A DNA stretch of 64,000 nucleotides from assembly GCA_023014365.1 (NCBI GenBank), contig JAEBUN010000015.1, positions 186,001 to 250,000 of the forward strand, in the 5' to 3' direction. The DNA comes from Lepiota brunneoincarnata (lineage: Eukaryota; Basidiomycota; Agaricomycetes; Agaricales; Agaricaceae). This document shows, one piece after another, positions 10,184-20,138 of this stretch. The notes beneath the pieces are model-generated. The model had not been told where the DNA came from. It saw only the letters and a program-made list of their open reading frames with translations, and searched no databases. Position 1 is the stretch's first letter, and the number at the start of each line of letters is the position of its first letter. Both the position numbers and the translations under genes were made by a program.

Positions 10184-11269
10184 ACACGGCCTCCCCATAC
10201 AGGAACATGGAGATGGCCATGACGTCACGGTGATCGATGACATCATGTCGAAGCGAGGGCCGAAGCCGCATCATCCAGTTATGTATGTATGCCATAACCC
10301 AAGGAGGTTGATCCGGGGGAGAAGGAGGGTGGAACAAACACAGCCACTCCAGATGCTTGGGTGCCCCGACAACCTCATCCCCGTCAGGGTCAGAGGAAGA
10401 CAGAATGCAACGGATGGAGCGCCAAGGCAGCTCCTGCAGTAAGAACATATCAACATTGTCTTTGAACTGTTCTAGCATAGAGTCAACAAGAATGTAACTA
10501 TGGAATACATTTTATGACTAGACATGACATGCTCTTCTCAATCTCCTAGGTTCCTGATGGTCCCTATTCATTGGGGTAAGCGGAGTTGACATGGTGGGGA
10601 ACAGACCCTTACCAGAGAATCGTACCAGTGCTCAATCCACTCCCAATCAAAGCGGTGAGCCTAGAATGGGCAGGCCGAAGCTGACGCAGCATGAGCGCCA
10701 CCGCAGTTCATGCACACAGGCACATGAGGGCAGGGACGGTCAGCAGGGGTGGGGGCAATGGGTGGCCTGTGATTGGGCTGCCCCTTGCAACATGATGCAA
10801 ATGCCCGATGGTTAGTCAGGGAGTGTGGACCGCCGCAGTGGGAGCAGCAGATAGCCTCGTGTTGGCAGGCTAGAGAAGGGTGACCCCACTTCCAGCAGCA
10901 CTGGCAGAGGGGAACGCCAGGGTTGGCCTTGGCAGGGATAATCCTGCATGGGGTGCCGTCGATAGTGATGGTGCGTCGAGAGACCATCTTCGCATTGGAA
11001 CCCTGTTGAGAGTCCCAGATTTCGAAGAACATGGTGGCCATGTCAGCAGCCCTCAAGTTCTTGACAATGTGCGGCCTGGTGGCCAACATGAAATACTCAG
11101 ACCACACAGAGCACTGCATGGCCTCGACAACCCTATCAGGCATGAGCCAGGGCTGACCACCCCAGAACATAGGTGCATCGAGGAGCTTGAGGTAGCTCTT
11201 CAAGCGAGGGAGGTTCGCGTTCACGACGGCCTGAGGCCAGTTCGCGTGGACCGCGTTCCTGATGGTGCC
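10184..11269 (-). pseudogene. LINE-A copy A4, ORF1 C-terminus and ORF2 N-terminus
   Basis: Reading the minus strand from 11269, the ORF1 C-terminal third is present from GTIRNAV through the zinc knuckles (the first is C-Q-C-C-W-K-W-G-H type) to CPF. The ORF1/ORF2 junction and ORF2 follow to GEAV at 10184, continuing at 1320-914. Lesions include TGG-to-TAG changes near the ORF2 start and just after CPF. CpG-to-TpG changes are many, so this is an old copy. Its 5' side ends at 11255-11269 in a 15-mer that reappears beside a LINE-B tail at 32961-32975 (see findings). Confidence 0.85.
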
Positions 11270-13693
11270 CTCGCCAATGCCTGCCTGACGGCAGGGCATT
11301 GGCCTGATTATTTCAAGGAGTCTAACTTGGTGGTCATACCTAAGCCAGGAAAGCCCTCGTACTCCACCCCCAAGGCCTTTCGGCCGATTGTGTTGCTTAA
11401 CACATTGGGTAAACTTGTGGAGAAGATGATCTCCAACCGCCTCCAGTTTGATTGCATCAAATGGGGGGTGTTTTATCCCAACCAGGTTGGCGGTATTCGC
11501 CAGAAGTCCACTGAGGACGCCAGGTTGATCCTCACTCATCTCATTCGCGCGGGGTGGGCTCGGGGTCTGCGGACTAGCATTGTAGCCTTCGACATCGCTC
11601 AGTTCTTCCCTTCGCTGAATCATGATATGATTCTGGCAGTTCTGTCGCGGTCGGGTTTCGTGCCTGAGTTGGTGCGATTCTTTGGCTCTTACCTGGTCGG
11701 GAGGTCTACCACGTACTTGTGGAATTCCTTTTGGTCAGACCCTAGGCAGGCGGATGTGGGCATAGGGCAGGGCTCTGCTCTGTCCCCCATCCTGTCCGCC
11801 TTGTATCTCGCCCCCCTGGTGTACTTGTATTACCAGCGGACCTCCGGCCTCGGCGTCAATATGCTTTCGTATGTCGACGATGGGACCCTTATAGTCCAGA
11901 CCAAGAGCTGGGAGGACAACATTACTGCCCTGCAGGCGGCTTATCGCTGCGTGCATGGGCTCTTTGACTCTTTTGGCCTCACACTTGAGCATACCAAGTC
12001 TGAGGTCTTTCACTTCTCTTGCAACCTGAGGGATGCCAACCCGCCCATTGACCTGGGCTTCCATCCATACACGGGGGACACCCCCTTGAAACCCAAGCCG
12101 TTTTGGCGGTACTTGGGCTTCTATTTTGACCGTGCTCTCACCTTTCGCGAGCATGTCTGCTACTATTCTACCAAGGCCTTCTCCATGGTTGGTGCGATGG
12201 GGATGCTTGGTAATTCAACCCGGGGGTTGCTTCCTGACCAGAAGCGCCTCCTCTACTGGTCCTGCGTGGTTCCTATTGCCACATATGGGTTTCGTATGTG
12301 GTATCACAAGGGTTTCTGTAACAAGGGAATCCTCAAGATGTTTAACTCCATGCAGCGGCAAGCCGCTAACTGGATTATCGGCGTGTTCCACACGTCCCCG
12401 ACCGGGGGGGCAGAGGCCCTGGCGGGCCTTCTGCCCTTCCGGCTGCACCTTAAGAAGTTGGCTTCCCGAACGATATTCCGGGTTGCTACTCTTGCGGCTA
12501 ATCACCCGCTTCAGCCCTTGCTGGGCCATGAGTTTAGGGGGAGTTCTCCGGAACACCCGTGAGCTATTTCGACTCTCACCCCTGCACTTCGGCCTAAAGT
12601 GAAGAGTGCTCTTATGGAGGTACAGGCAGTACTTCCACAGCTTACTGAGCCATTCTCCCCGTTTGTGGATGAGAATAGGCCAGATCTCCGTCTTTTGGAC
12701 CGCTTCTCAGAGCGGATCAAATTTAGACTCTACACCGTTGATCCGGAGGGGGACTCAAAGCAACGGCACCTCGACGGACTACACGCCTCCATTCGGAGAG
12801 TGCAGTCTGACCTGTCGTCTGTCTGCATAGCGGCTGGGGCCCACCAGCTGCCGTGCGGAAGGCTGCAGGCTGTCTCGGCAGCTTGCGTGTTTGTAGGCAG
12901 GCGTCTGGTCAAGCAGGCCAGGCAGGCTGCGGGGAGGGTTCTACTCGCTGACGCGGAACTCCACTCCATCCGGTTGGGAGTAAGCATGGTCCTGGACTGT
13001 GCAGAAACTGACCACATCTTCATCTACACCAGCTCTGCAGGCTCTGCCCGCAGAGCTGTGGACCCCTCTGTGCACGCTGGCCAGGTTCATTCCCTGGAGG
13101 TGTGTCGATCCCTGGACCGCTGGCTGTCTTCCAAGGCCCAGCGGACTGTTACCTTCTGGCAGGTGCCTTCGGGCTCTGTTGCAGAGCTTCACTCTGATGC
13201 TGTTGCGATGGCGAAAGAGCTCCGTGTATCACTGGGCGCCCACCTGGCGACTACTATCGATTCTCTTCGTGCTGAGGTCACAAGGGGGTGTATTGACGAA
13301 TGGGTGAATATGTTTCGCTCGCCCCTTTATAGGGGGAGGAATTTCCTCCCCTTGCTGGACTCCCTCGGGAAGCCAATCCAATCCTCGTACCTCTCCGGAG
13401 GTACGTGGCTCTGAGAAATCGGTCCTCAGATGTCCGTCGCTGGCACAGCGAGGGCTGCCCACACTATACTCAGTCACACCCCTATCAGGGAGTACCGTGC
13501 TAGATTCCATCCCCAGGAGGATCACTCCTGTCCTTGTGGGTTGCGGCTTGAAACCCGTACTCACATACTCACTTCTTGTCCGAAGTATACGCGGCATGGC
13601 GGCTTACCCCGCGACCTCAACGCCCTTCTGGGCTTTCTGGAGCGCAATCCATCCGCATTTGCGTTCCTATCCCGGCCCCAAGGGGTGGGATAA
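11270..13693 (+). pseudogene. LINE-B ORF2 (RT-RNase H-finger) with two nonsense mutations, copy B2
   Basis: The RT finger-palm region is present with FDIAQFFPSLNH, GIGQGSALSP and YVDD. TGA at 12560-12562 replaces the Trp after SSPEHP (TGG in copy B4). A second TGA at 13412-13414 replaces Arg/Gln after GGTWL. The RNase H region (KSALMEVQAVL to SLGKPIQ) lies between the stops, and the last block (MSVAGTARAAH...) holds the C-x-C-x8-H-x4-C finger (CPCGLRLETRTHILTSC) before the terminal stop at 13693. EN and the RT N-terminus are absent through 5' truncation. Confidence 0.88.
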
Positions 13694-14141
13694 CTGGGGA
13701 GGGCTTTCAGGTTATTCCCCCCTCGCAGCTTCGGTCTCAAGGAACCGGTGGTTATTCGCCCCCTGCCCTTGGGCGGGGTGTAGTGATTTATGGAGAATTG
13801 ACTCCTAACGCCCCTAGGGGTGGAGACCTGAAGTCCTTAAAACCTAGGCCTGCGGGGTGTAGGGATTTGTGGAGAACTGACTTCTAACCCCCTTAGGGGG
13901 GGGGACCTGTTGGCCCTATCCACCCCTCGTCTTTCGCACCCCGGTTTTCGTCGGGGTAGCAAGCTCTTCGCCCACGCACACTTCTTTATGGAGTGTAGCC
14001 TTTCGAGTCAGTGGGACTCTCTTCCCTACCTTTATTGGTAGTTATACCATGTATTAGTTGCCTTGTACGTAGCTAGTGCACACGGACTGCATTCGAGCAC
14101 CGCGTTATAAATTGTTGATTTCAAAAAAAAAAAAAAAAAAA
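11270..14141 (+). mobile_element. LINE-B copy B2, 5'-truncated, with poly(A)
   Basis: It starts inside the RT region (ALANACLTAGHWPDYFKES) directly after the 15-mer gttcctgatggtgcc. It runs through RT, RNase H and the double-module 3' UTR to TTATAAATTGTTGATTTC and an A-run at 14123-14141. What follows the tail is inverted Cop sequence, not the expected duplication. The missing half of the duplication is at 32961-32975. Confidence 0.9.
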
Positions 14142-15554
14142 GACCAGTCACCAATTGCTGGAAGATCATCTTCTTCACATCAGCATAGTTCTGGTGGATG
14201 AGCCTTCTGTGCCAGAGTGACAAGTCAAGAGGGAGAGAGATAGAGGCTGCAGAAGCGAGCTGGGAAGCAATGGTGACTCCCTCAAGCACAGCAGTGTTGT
14301 TAGAACGGATCTTAGCACAGAACAGAGTCTTCCTATCCCTCTGGAAGTCCATAGAAAAAGCAGAGATGTGTATATTAAGGCCTTTATGCCTAGTAAGGTA
14401 GAGGCAAGACAGGAGATTGCTCTGAAGCTGAGGAACATGGAGAACTTGTGAAAACTGCACTGCACTTGTCGCTTTTCCCCCTACAACTGGCTGAATCACC
14501 ACAGAGCCCACCCCAGCTGAGTAAATGACTGAATCATCAGCTAACCGGACAGGAATGCGAAGGGGAGCATAGGAATGCATCCAGTGACGATGTGGGGTCA
14601 TATGAGAAGTAGCCCCTGAGTCTGCAAGCCAATCAATGTCAGAGAAGAGCTGGGAAGGTGTGGGGGAGGTTATACTCACGTTTCCAGCGAATTCTGTGGT
14701 GTTGAGCGCGTTTTCGGATGCAGGAGAGGGCAGGGAGTCTTGTGACGCGTCCTGGGCCTTGTTGGCACAGTTCCTGGGCCGTCTAGAGCGCGATTTTGAC
14801 GTGTTTTTGCGTGCATCCTTCTGGGCATCCAAAAAGGAGTAGCACTTGAGCAGTGTGTGGCCAGGCTTGTCACAAAATTCGTATTTCCCGGATGAAGGAG
14901 TAGGTGCAGAGCGTGTTGCCAGTGCCTGGGAGGAGCCTGCAGTGTCCCCAGCACGTCTACGACGTTGAACATCCTCTGTGACGAAAGCCTGGTGCACAGA
15001 AGCCTTGTCAAGTTTGTCCATGAGCAGGAGGGAAGAGGTGAATGAAGAGAATTCCTCAGCAGGGAGGGCTCTAATGAGAGCCATGGAGGCCAGTTCTTCA
15101 TCCAGCTGGGCTAGTGTGAATCCAGAGGGGCAGAGATTTGCGATTTTTCGAGTATTTTCGTCCACCCTGTTCATCAGAGCCTGCAGGGACTCGTCCTCTT
15201 GCTTCCTGATGCTGAATAAGTTGTCATACGCGTTAAAACACGTCCCAGCACGCTTTTGGAGGTGTATTTGCTCTAGGGCCTTCCACATCTTCACAGGATC
15301 GTCCTGAATCGAGTTGAAATGGATCCTTTGGTCAGGTTCCACCATTAGAAACAGCCAGCCAGCTGCCTTGTCCGCTTTAGCCTCCTAAGCTTCCTTAGCC
15401 TGATATTCTTCTTTGATGGGGGGAGATGAGAGTGAGGGACTTAGCATAGAACCAGATACCACTCTCCACAGCCCAGAAGCTCGAAACCACGCCTCCATCT
15501 CTCCAGACCATGTGGGATAGTTGGAAGCATTCAATTTGTCGAAATGGGGAGTGC
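14142..15554 (-). pseudogene. Cop (Ty1/copia) gag-protease-integrase N-terminal fragment
   Basis: The minus strand matches the Cop internal region from just after the gag start (PHFDKLN near 15554) to the pre-integrase helix HRRLIHQNYADVKKMI and QLVTGL at 14142. It contains the gag helical region, a damaged zinc knuckle (YEFCDKPGHTLLKC, first Cys to Tyr) and the protease motif DSGATSHM. A TGG-to-TAG change near 15390 stops gag early; otherwise the frame is open for ~400 codons. LINE-B tails abut both ends, convergent toward it. This copy is useful because it preserves frames broken in the Cop element at 38286. Confidence 0.88.
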
Positions 15555-15949
15555 TTTTTTTTTTTTTTTTTTTGAAATCATCAATTTATAACGCGGTGCT
15601 CAAACACAGTCTGCGTGCACTAGCTACGTACAAGGCAACTAATACATGGTATAACTACCAATGAAGGTAGGGAAGAGAGTCCCGCTGACTTGAAAGGCTA
15701 CACTCCATAGAGAAGTGCATGTGGGCGAAGAGTTTGCTACCCCGATGGGGACCAGGGTGCGACAGACGAGGAGTGGATAGGGCCAACAGGTCCCCCCCCC
15801 TGAGGGGGTTAGGAGTCAGTTCTCCGTAAATCCCTACACCTTGCAGACTAAGGCTCTAAGAACTTCGGGTCTCTGCCCCTAAGGGTGTTAGGAGTCAATT
15901 CTCCATAAATCGTTACACCCCACCCGAGGGCAGAGGGCGAATAACCACC
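15555..15949 (-). mobile_element. LINE-B copy B3, 3' UTR fragment
   Basis: Poly(T) 15555-15573, then the complement of GAAATCAWCAATTTATAACG and both 3' UTR modules, ending near the ORF2 stop region (ataaccacc). It is strongly 5'-truncated. The tail lies in Cop sequence and the other side in repeat C, so no duplication is visible. Confidence 0.85.
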
Positions 15950-16434
15950 CGTCCAAGGAGCCCCTTGTGGGCAAACTCCATGTGATCCCAACATGGCCCA
16001 CTTGGCATAAGATGAGTGCTATGGTGCCTGTTACTCCCATGCCAGACTGAGCTTTACTCACCATAGACACAGGCGGGGGCCTCCCCTATAGGTGGTGCAC
16101 CTGGGGGCATGGGTCGGCACACTAACAGCCTCCCTAATTGGTGCGGCACTAAAGCCAACGGGCCAGACTTACATAAGGTGGCACAAAATCATGGAACACC
16201 CCAAACCCGTTGCCCTCCCAACTAGGTAATCCCCGGGGTAGCGGGTCGGCACAGAAGGCCTTCCTAAAGGGTGTACAAGGCGGGCTAAACTCTGCCACTC
16301 AACTCACAGGCTCACGCTAGAACCACTGATGTGGTAACAACTCAAACTGATAAACCCAGATCTTACCCGGGATCGATCGACAGCAGATCTTGATCTCTCA
16401 AGCCAGTTTGCCATTCTCTGAATGAACCGCTACG
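15950..16434 (+). repeat. Repeat C, copy 1 (unclassified, ~485 bp)
   Basis: Matches 45359-45838 over its whole length (from gtccaaggag to ctctgaatgaac). It contains ctgagctttactcrctat, a motif also present in repeat D. There is no long ORF. A- and B-box-like strings can be found on the minus strand, but they are too weak to call a SINE. It directly precedes the 5' end of a full-length LINE-B. Confidence 0.6.
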
Positions 16435-16982
16435 CATCGCTTCTTGATCTGGTACTCCCACCAGCAACGTGCACAGCCACACCCACCTCGACGCTCTATC
16501 TCTCGTCCTGCGCACCCCCGCTGTTAGATTTGACTAGGAGCACTCGCAACCTCACATGTCCTCCTCAGCCTCCCAATAGGCTGTGCGAGGAGGGGCGGAT
16601 CATGGCGGATCCCGCGGTTCAGGCCGTGGCCCCCCCCCTACCCCCTCCACCGACCCACTGGACGTCCTGTCCCCCGGCTCCCCAAGGAGCCCTCTTCAAG
16701 AGCCCACTGCCAGCTTTGGTACAGCGGCAAGCATGCATGCTGCAGTTTTCCCACCTCGTGGGATGGCCGTTGACCCGGTGGAGATGCCGAGGCAGGCTAG
16801 ACCTGTCTCCCACCTCTCTGCGTTTTCTAACGACTTGCGGTTGTCTTCCAAGCAGCCGCAGTGTAACTCCAGCGAGGGGGGTTGTCCCCTCTTCGCCCCA
16901 CCTGCGATATCCCCCCTGCGGGTCGACTTGACTGCTGAACCAAGTGGCGACAGTCAGGCTGATCACCTGCAGGCGATAGTGG

Positions 16983-17643
16983 TGTTAGAGCCGGTGCGGT
17001 TCGGGACCAAAGCAGAGGGTCGGGGTGGTATCCTTGGTATAAGGTAACCGGGGGACAGGGTGAAGTCAGTACGTAGACTTCAGGACCGAGGCAGAGTACG
17101 TCGGGTGGGGGGTTGGACTTGCGGCCTCAGCTTATGTGCTGTGCCCTCCTACTGTCCTAGTCCGTATTTCAGGAAGTCGGAGCCGAAGTGGAGTGAGGCA
17201 GAAGAGAGGAGAGGATAGGGAACAGGGAGCTGGTCCGCTGCTCAATTCAATTATCAGACTGAGGAGTACAAGCCAAGTACCTACGGTATATATACTACTG
17301 GCCTTACGAACTATGACTCGTACTGACTACGTGCGGAGCAAAGCGGAGACCGATCTAGTTACAAACGGATTACAAACGGATTATGAATGGAATGGAAACG
17401 GGTACAGGTATGGAGACTAATAACGTATCTTGACTACGGATGGGAAATGGAGACAGGGGTATGAGACACCAAGGGTCAGGTGACCATAGCATGTGTGGAG
17501 GTGGTCATGTGATCAGGGCAGTGGATTGCGGTCGGAGCAGGTCGGGGCCAAGTCGGAGGGCAGAGGGTTGTTGTATGGAACACACGTGGAGTCGAGAAGC
17601 CAAAGTTTAAATGATTAGACTCTGAGTTGGCATGGATATGACA
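16983..17643 (+). mobile_element. LTR-G copy 1, solo LTR (661 bp)
   Basis: Begins TGTTAGAGCCGG and ends GGATATGACA (TG...CA). It is flanked by AGTGG (16978-16982) and AGCGG (17644-17648), a 5-bp duplication with one change, and interrupts LINE-B ORF1 so that removal restores it. A TATATATA at 17287-17294 is a plausible promoter core. No internal domain is in the window. The second copy is at 37403-38082. Confidence 0.88.
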
Positions 17644-17808
17644 AGCGGAGTTGTTTGATCAAGCAACGGACTACTTGGTGAAGCACACCAAGGTCCTCAT
17701 GACGGGCCCCTCTTGGGAGAGGGCCTGGCACGCCTTTGAAGGTCTCCTGCGGCACACTGGGTGCTGCGGGTTCCTTGACTACAGGCTGAAGTGTGAGGGG
17801 AACGATGA

Positions 17809-17823
17809 GTCTACCCTCTGTCA
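17809..17823. repeat. Target-site duplication of LINE-A copy A2 (partner 24386-24400)
   Basis: GTCTACCCTCTGTCA before the element and GTCTACCCTCCGTCA after its poly(A), with one C/T difference. Removing the element rejoins LINE-B ORF1 (ESTLxQSIIDGM). Confidence 0.92.
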
Positions 17824-17942
17824 AAAACCCTTCTTGGAAGTCAACCACCACCAACTCGCTTGCACAGCCACAAGCCAACCCCTTCATCGTTCTATACAAC
17901 AAGCTCTAGTAGTCTGATCTACGATCTTAACTTCCTACGCGC

Positions 17943-20138
17943 ATGCCTCCTAGGTCTACTCGTTCCTCTCAGGGAGCGGGGGCTCCTCCGCCAGCGGATC
18001 CTTCGTTGCCGGACCCCCTCGCTATGGCTATCGTTCGCACTCAGGATGCCCCCCCCGGCTCCTCTCGACCCGGCTACAGTTCTGCATCGCAGGCTGCTGC
18101 CCCTGCTCCGGCTGCCGAGGCCCCCAAGAGGCCTCACGAGTCCGCCGTCTACCTGGATGACGCCCCGGTGACCCCTCGCCCCAAGCGCACCCGCACGCCC
18201 AAGCCCTCCGCCCCTCTGAGGCAGGAGCTCGACCTCGAATCGGTCTCCGGTTCCTCTAGGATGGCTGTAGATCCTGGAGCCGAGCCGTCCCCTGGCCCCG
18301 CTTTTGTGGAGGAAGAGGAGGATCCCAAGTTCATCCCCACCTTCCTTGCCCTTTCCCGCAATCCCGCGGATGCAGAGGGTGAGGCTGGGGTTGTGGCGGA
18401 CGCTCTCGACGTCGTCGCGCTGTGGCTGGAGAAAGCCAAGCGCGGCAACCTTTCTTCAGGCAGCAGTGCGGAGGTCGCCCGTTCCCTGGCCAGGCTCTTT
18501 CGCGAGGTGGAAGAGCATGACTGGGATGATATCCCCTTCGAGGAGGGCAAGCGCACCCTGAGGCTCCATGAGTGGGCCTCTGAGGTGTATGGTCCGTCCA
18601 GGCCGAGCACCCCAACCCCTGCGCAAGGGAAGGGCAAATGGCCGGACTCTGCTGCACCTGCCGCCCCTGTTGGGGTTGCGGGCAGTATGCACACCCCCTC
18701 TCCTGGGGCCTCTGTGGCTCCTATGGAGGTGGATGGTGCTCCTCAGGCGGGCGGCTCACGCCGCACCCCTTGGGAGGGTAACCTCCCCCTGCCTCCCGCT
18801 CCGGCGGAGGATTTGGGGCGTTTCCCTGCTGGGTATGCGCGTCCTGCGCCTACTCAGCAATTCTTCCGGAACCTGGCCTGCACAGGGTTGGGCAACCCTG
18901 TTCCAGTGGCTCGCAACCCCGGTGCGGGGCAGCGGCCATCTTGCATCAGGGCGGCGCGAGCTGCCAATGTTCCTCCGCTGTCGGCGGCGGACAGGGCTCG
19001 GTTGGCTGCGAGGCCGCCCCCCGGTCCCCCCCCTCTGCGTGTCAACTTGGCTACCAAGCCTCGTTCCCCGCCCCGCTCTTACGCAGCCGCGGCCGTCTCC
19101 TCCCCGTCGGGCCTTGTCGACCTGGCGCGCGCTCTCCCGGGGCTGCCTTCTCATAAGGTGGTCTCGTTCCATCGGCAGGCAGCAGCTGCCCAGCAGCCAC
19201 CCAAGGCCCCCAAGCCGAGGATGACTACGTCCGGACCTTCGCGCAAGCAGGTCATGCTCACCCTCGCAGGGGGCGGTCTCCCGATTAATCTGGGCCCTGT
19301 CATCTGCGCGGAGATTCATCGGGTGGCAGCCACCGCTCTGGCATCTGCGGGCTCGCTCGTTCGTATCGAGCGAGTCCAGCAGATGGACTCACATGTAGCT
19401 TGCTACACCACCGCCGTGCCCAGTGAACTGGACATCGGCACTATCAGGAACGCTGTCCGCGGCAACTGGCCCAATGCCGTCGTCGACGCAAACCTTCCCC
19501 GCTCGAAGAGCTACCTCAAGCTCCTTGACGTGCCTATGTTCCAGGGCAGTCAGCCCTGGCTTACGCCCGACAGGGTGGTCGAGGCCATGCAGCGCTCTGT
19601 ATGGTCCAAGTATTTTGTGCTGGCCACCAGGCCGCGCATCGTCAAGAACTCGAGGGCCGCCGACACGGCCACCGTGTTCTTCGAGATCTGGGACTCCCAA
19701 CAGGGGTCCAACGCGAAGACGGTCTCACGACGTGTCATCACCATCGACGGCACTCCGTGCAGGATCATCCCTGCGAAGGCCAATCCCGGTGTCCCCCTCT
19801 GCCAGCGTTGCTGGAAGTGGGGGTACCCTTCCTTAGCCTGCCGACGCGAGGCTATCCACTGCTCTCATTGCGGCGGTCCGCATTCCCCGACTAACCATCG
19901 GGCGTTTGTGTTGTGTTGCAAGGGGCAGCCCAATCATAGGCCGCCCATTGCGCCCACCCCCGCTGACCGCCCCTGCCCTCATGCTCCTGTTTGCGTGAAT
20001 TGCGGAGGCGCTCACGCCGCTTCGGCCTCGGCCTGTCCATTCTGGGCTCACCGCTTCGATCGGGAGTGGATCGAGCGCCGGTATGACTCTCCGGTAAGAG
20101 TTCATTCCCCGCCGCATCAACCTCGCTTACCCCAATGA
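17943..20138 (+). CDS. LINE-A ORF1 protein, copy A2 (intact frame, first zinc knuckle altered)
   Basis: 731 residues, the same length as copy A1. Disordered Pro/Ala-rich N-terminus, then three zinc knuckles near 620-698. In the first knuckle the His is Tyr (CQRCWKWGYPSLAC), a C-to-T change at a metal ligand; the second (CSHCGGPHSPTNH) and third (CVNCGGAHAASASAC) are intact. RNA binding may be weakened. The start ATG at 17943 follows cctacgcgc as in copy A1. The stop TGA is embedded in ATGA with the ORF2 start. The role of nucleic-acid chaperone and RNP formation is from family knowledge, not seen directly. Confidence 0.9.
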   Translation: MPPRSTRSSQGAGAPPPADPSLPDPLAMAIVRTQDAPPGSSRPGYSSASQAAAPAPAAEAPKRPHESAVYLDDAPVTPRPKRTRTPKPSAPLRQELDLESVSGSSRMAVDPGAEPSPGPAFVEEEEDPKFIPTFLALSRNPADAEGEAGVVADALDVVALWLEKAKRGNLSSGSSAEVARSLARLFREVEEHDWDDIPFEEGKRTLRLHEWASEVYGPSRPSTPTPAQGKGKWPDSAAPAAPVGVAGSMHTPSPGASVAPMEVDGAPQAGGSRRTPWEGNLPLPPAPAEDLGRFPAGYARPAPTQQFFRNLACTGLGNPVPVARNPGAGQRPSCIRAARAANVPPLSAADRARLAARPPPGPPPLRVNLATKPRSPPRSYAAAAVSSPSGLVDLARALPGLPSHKVVSFHRQAAAAQQPPKAPKPRMTTSGPSRKQVMLTLAGGGLPINLGPVICAEIHRVAATALASAGSLVRIERVQQMDSHVACYTTAVPSELDIGTIRNAVRGNWPNAVVDANLPRSKSYLKLLDVPMFQGSQPWLTPDRVVEAMQRSVWSKYFVLATRPRIVKNSRAADTATVFFEIWDSQQGSNAKTVSRRVITIDGTPCRIIPAKANPGVPLCQRCWKWGYPSLACRREAIHCSHCGGPHSPTNHRAFVLCCKGQPNHRPPIAPTPADRPCPHAPVCVNCGGAHAASASACPFWAHRFDREWIERRYDSPVRVHSPPHQPRLPQ

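Noticed and set aside
3195..10200. An internal deletion fusing LINE-A EN (GGCCGTGT) directly to the RT thumb (AAGGAGCATG)
   Set aside because: The 17-nt duplication at 1304-1320 and 10184-10200 shows that this is a 5'-truncated LINE-A inserted into another, not a deletion.
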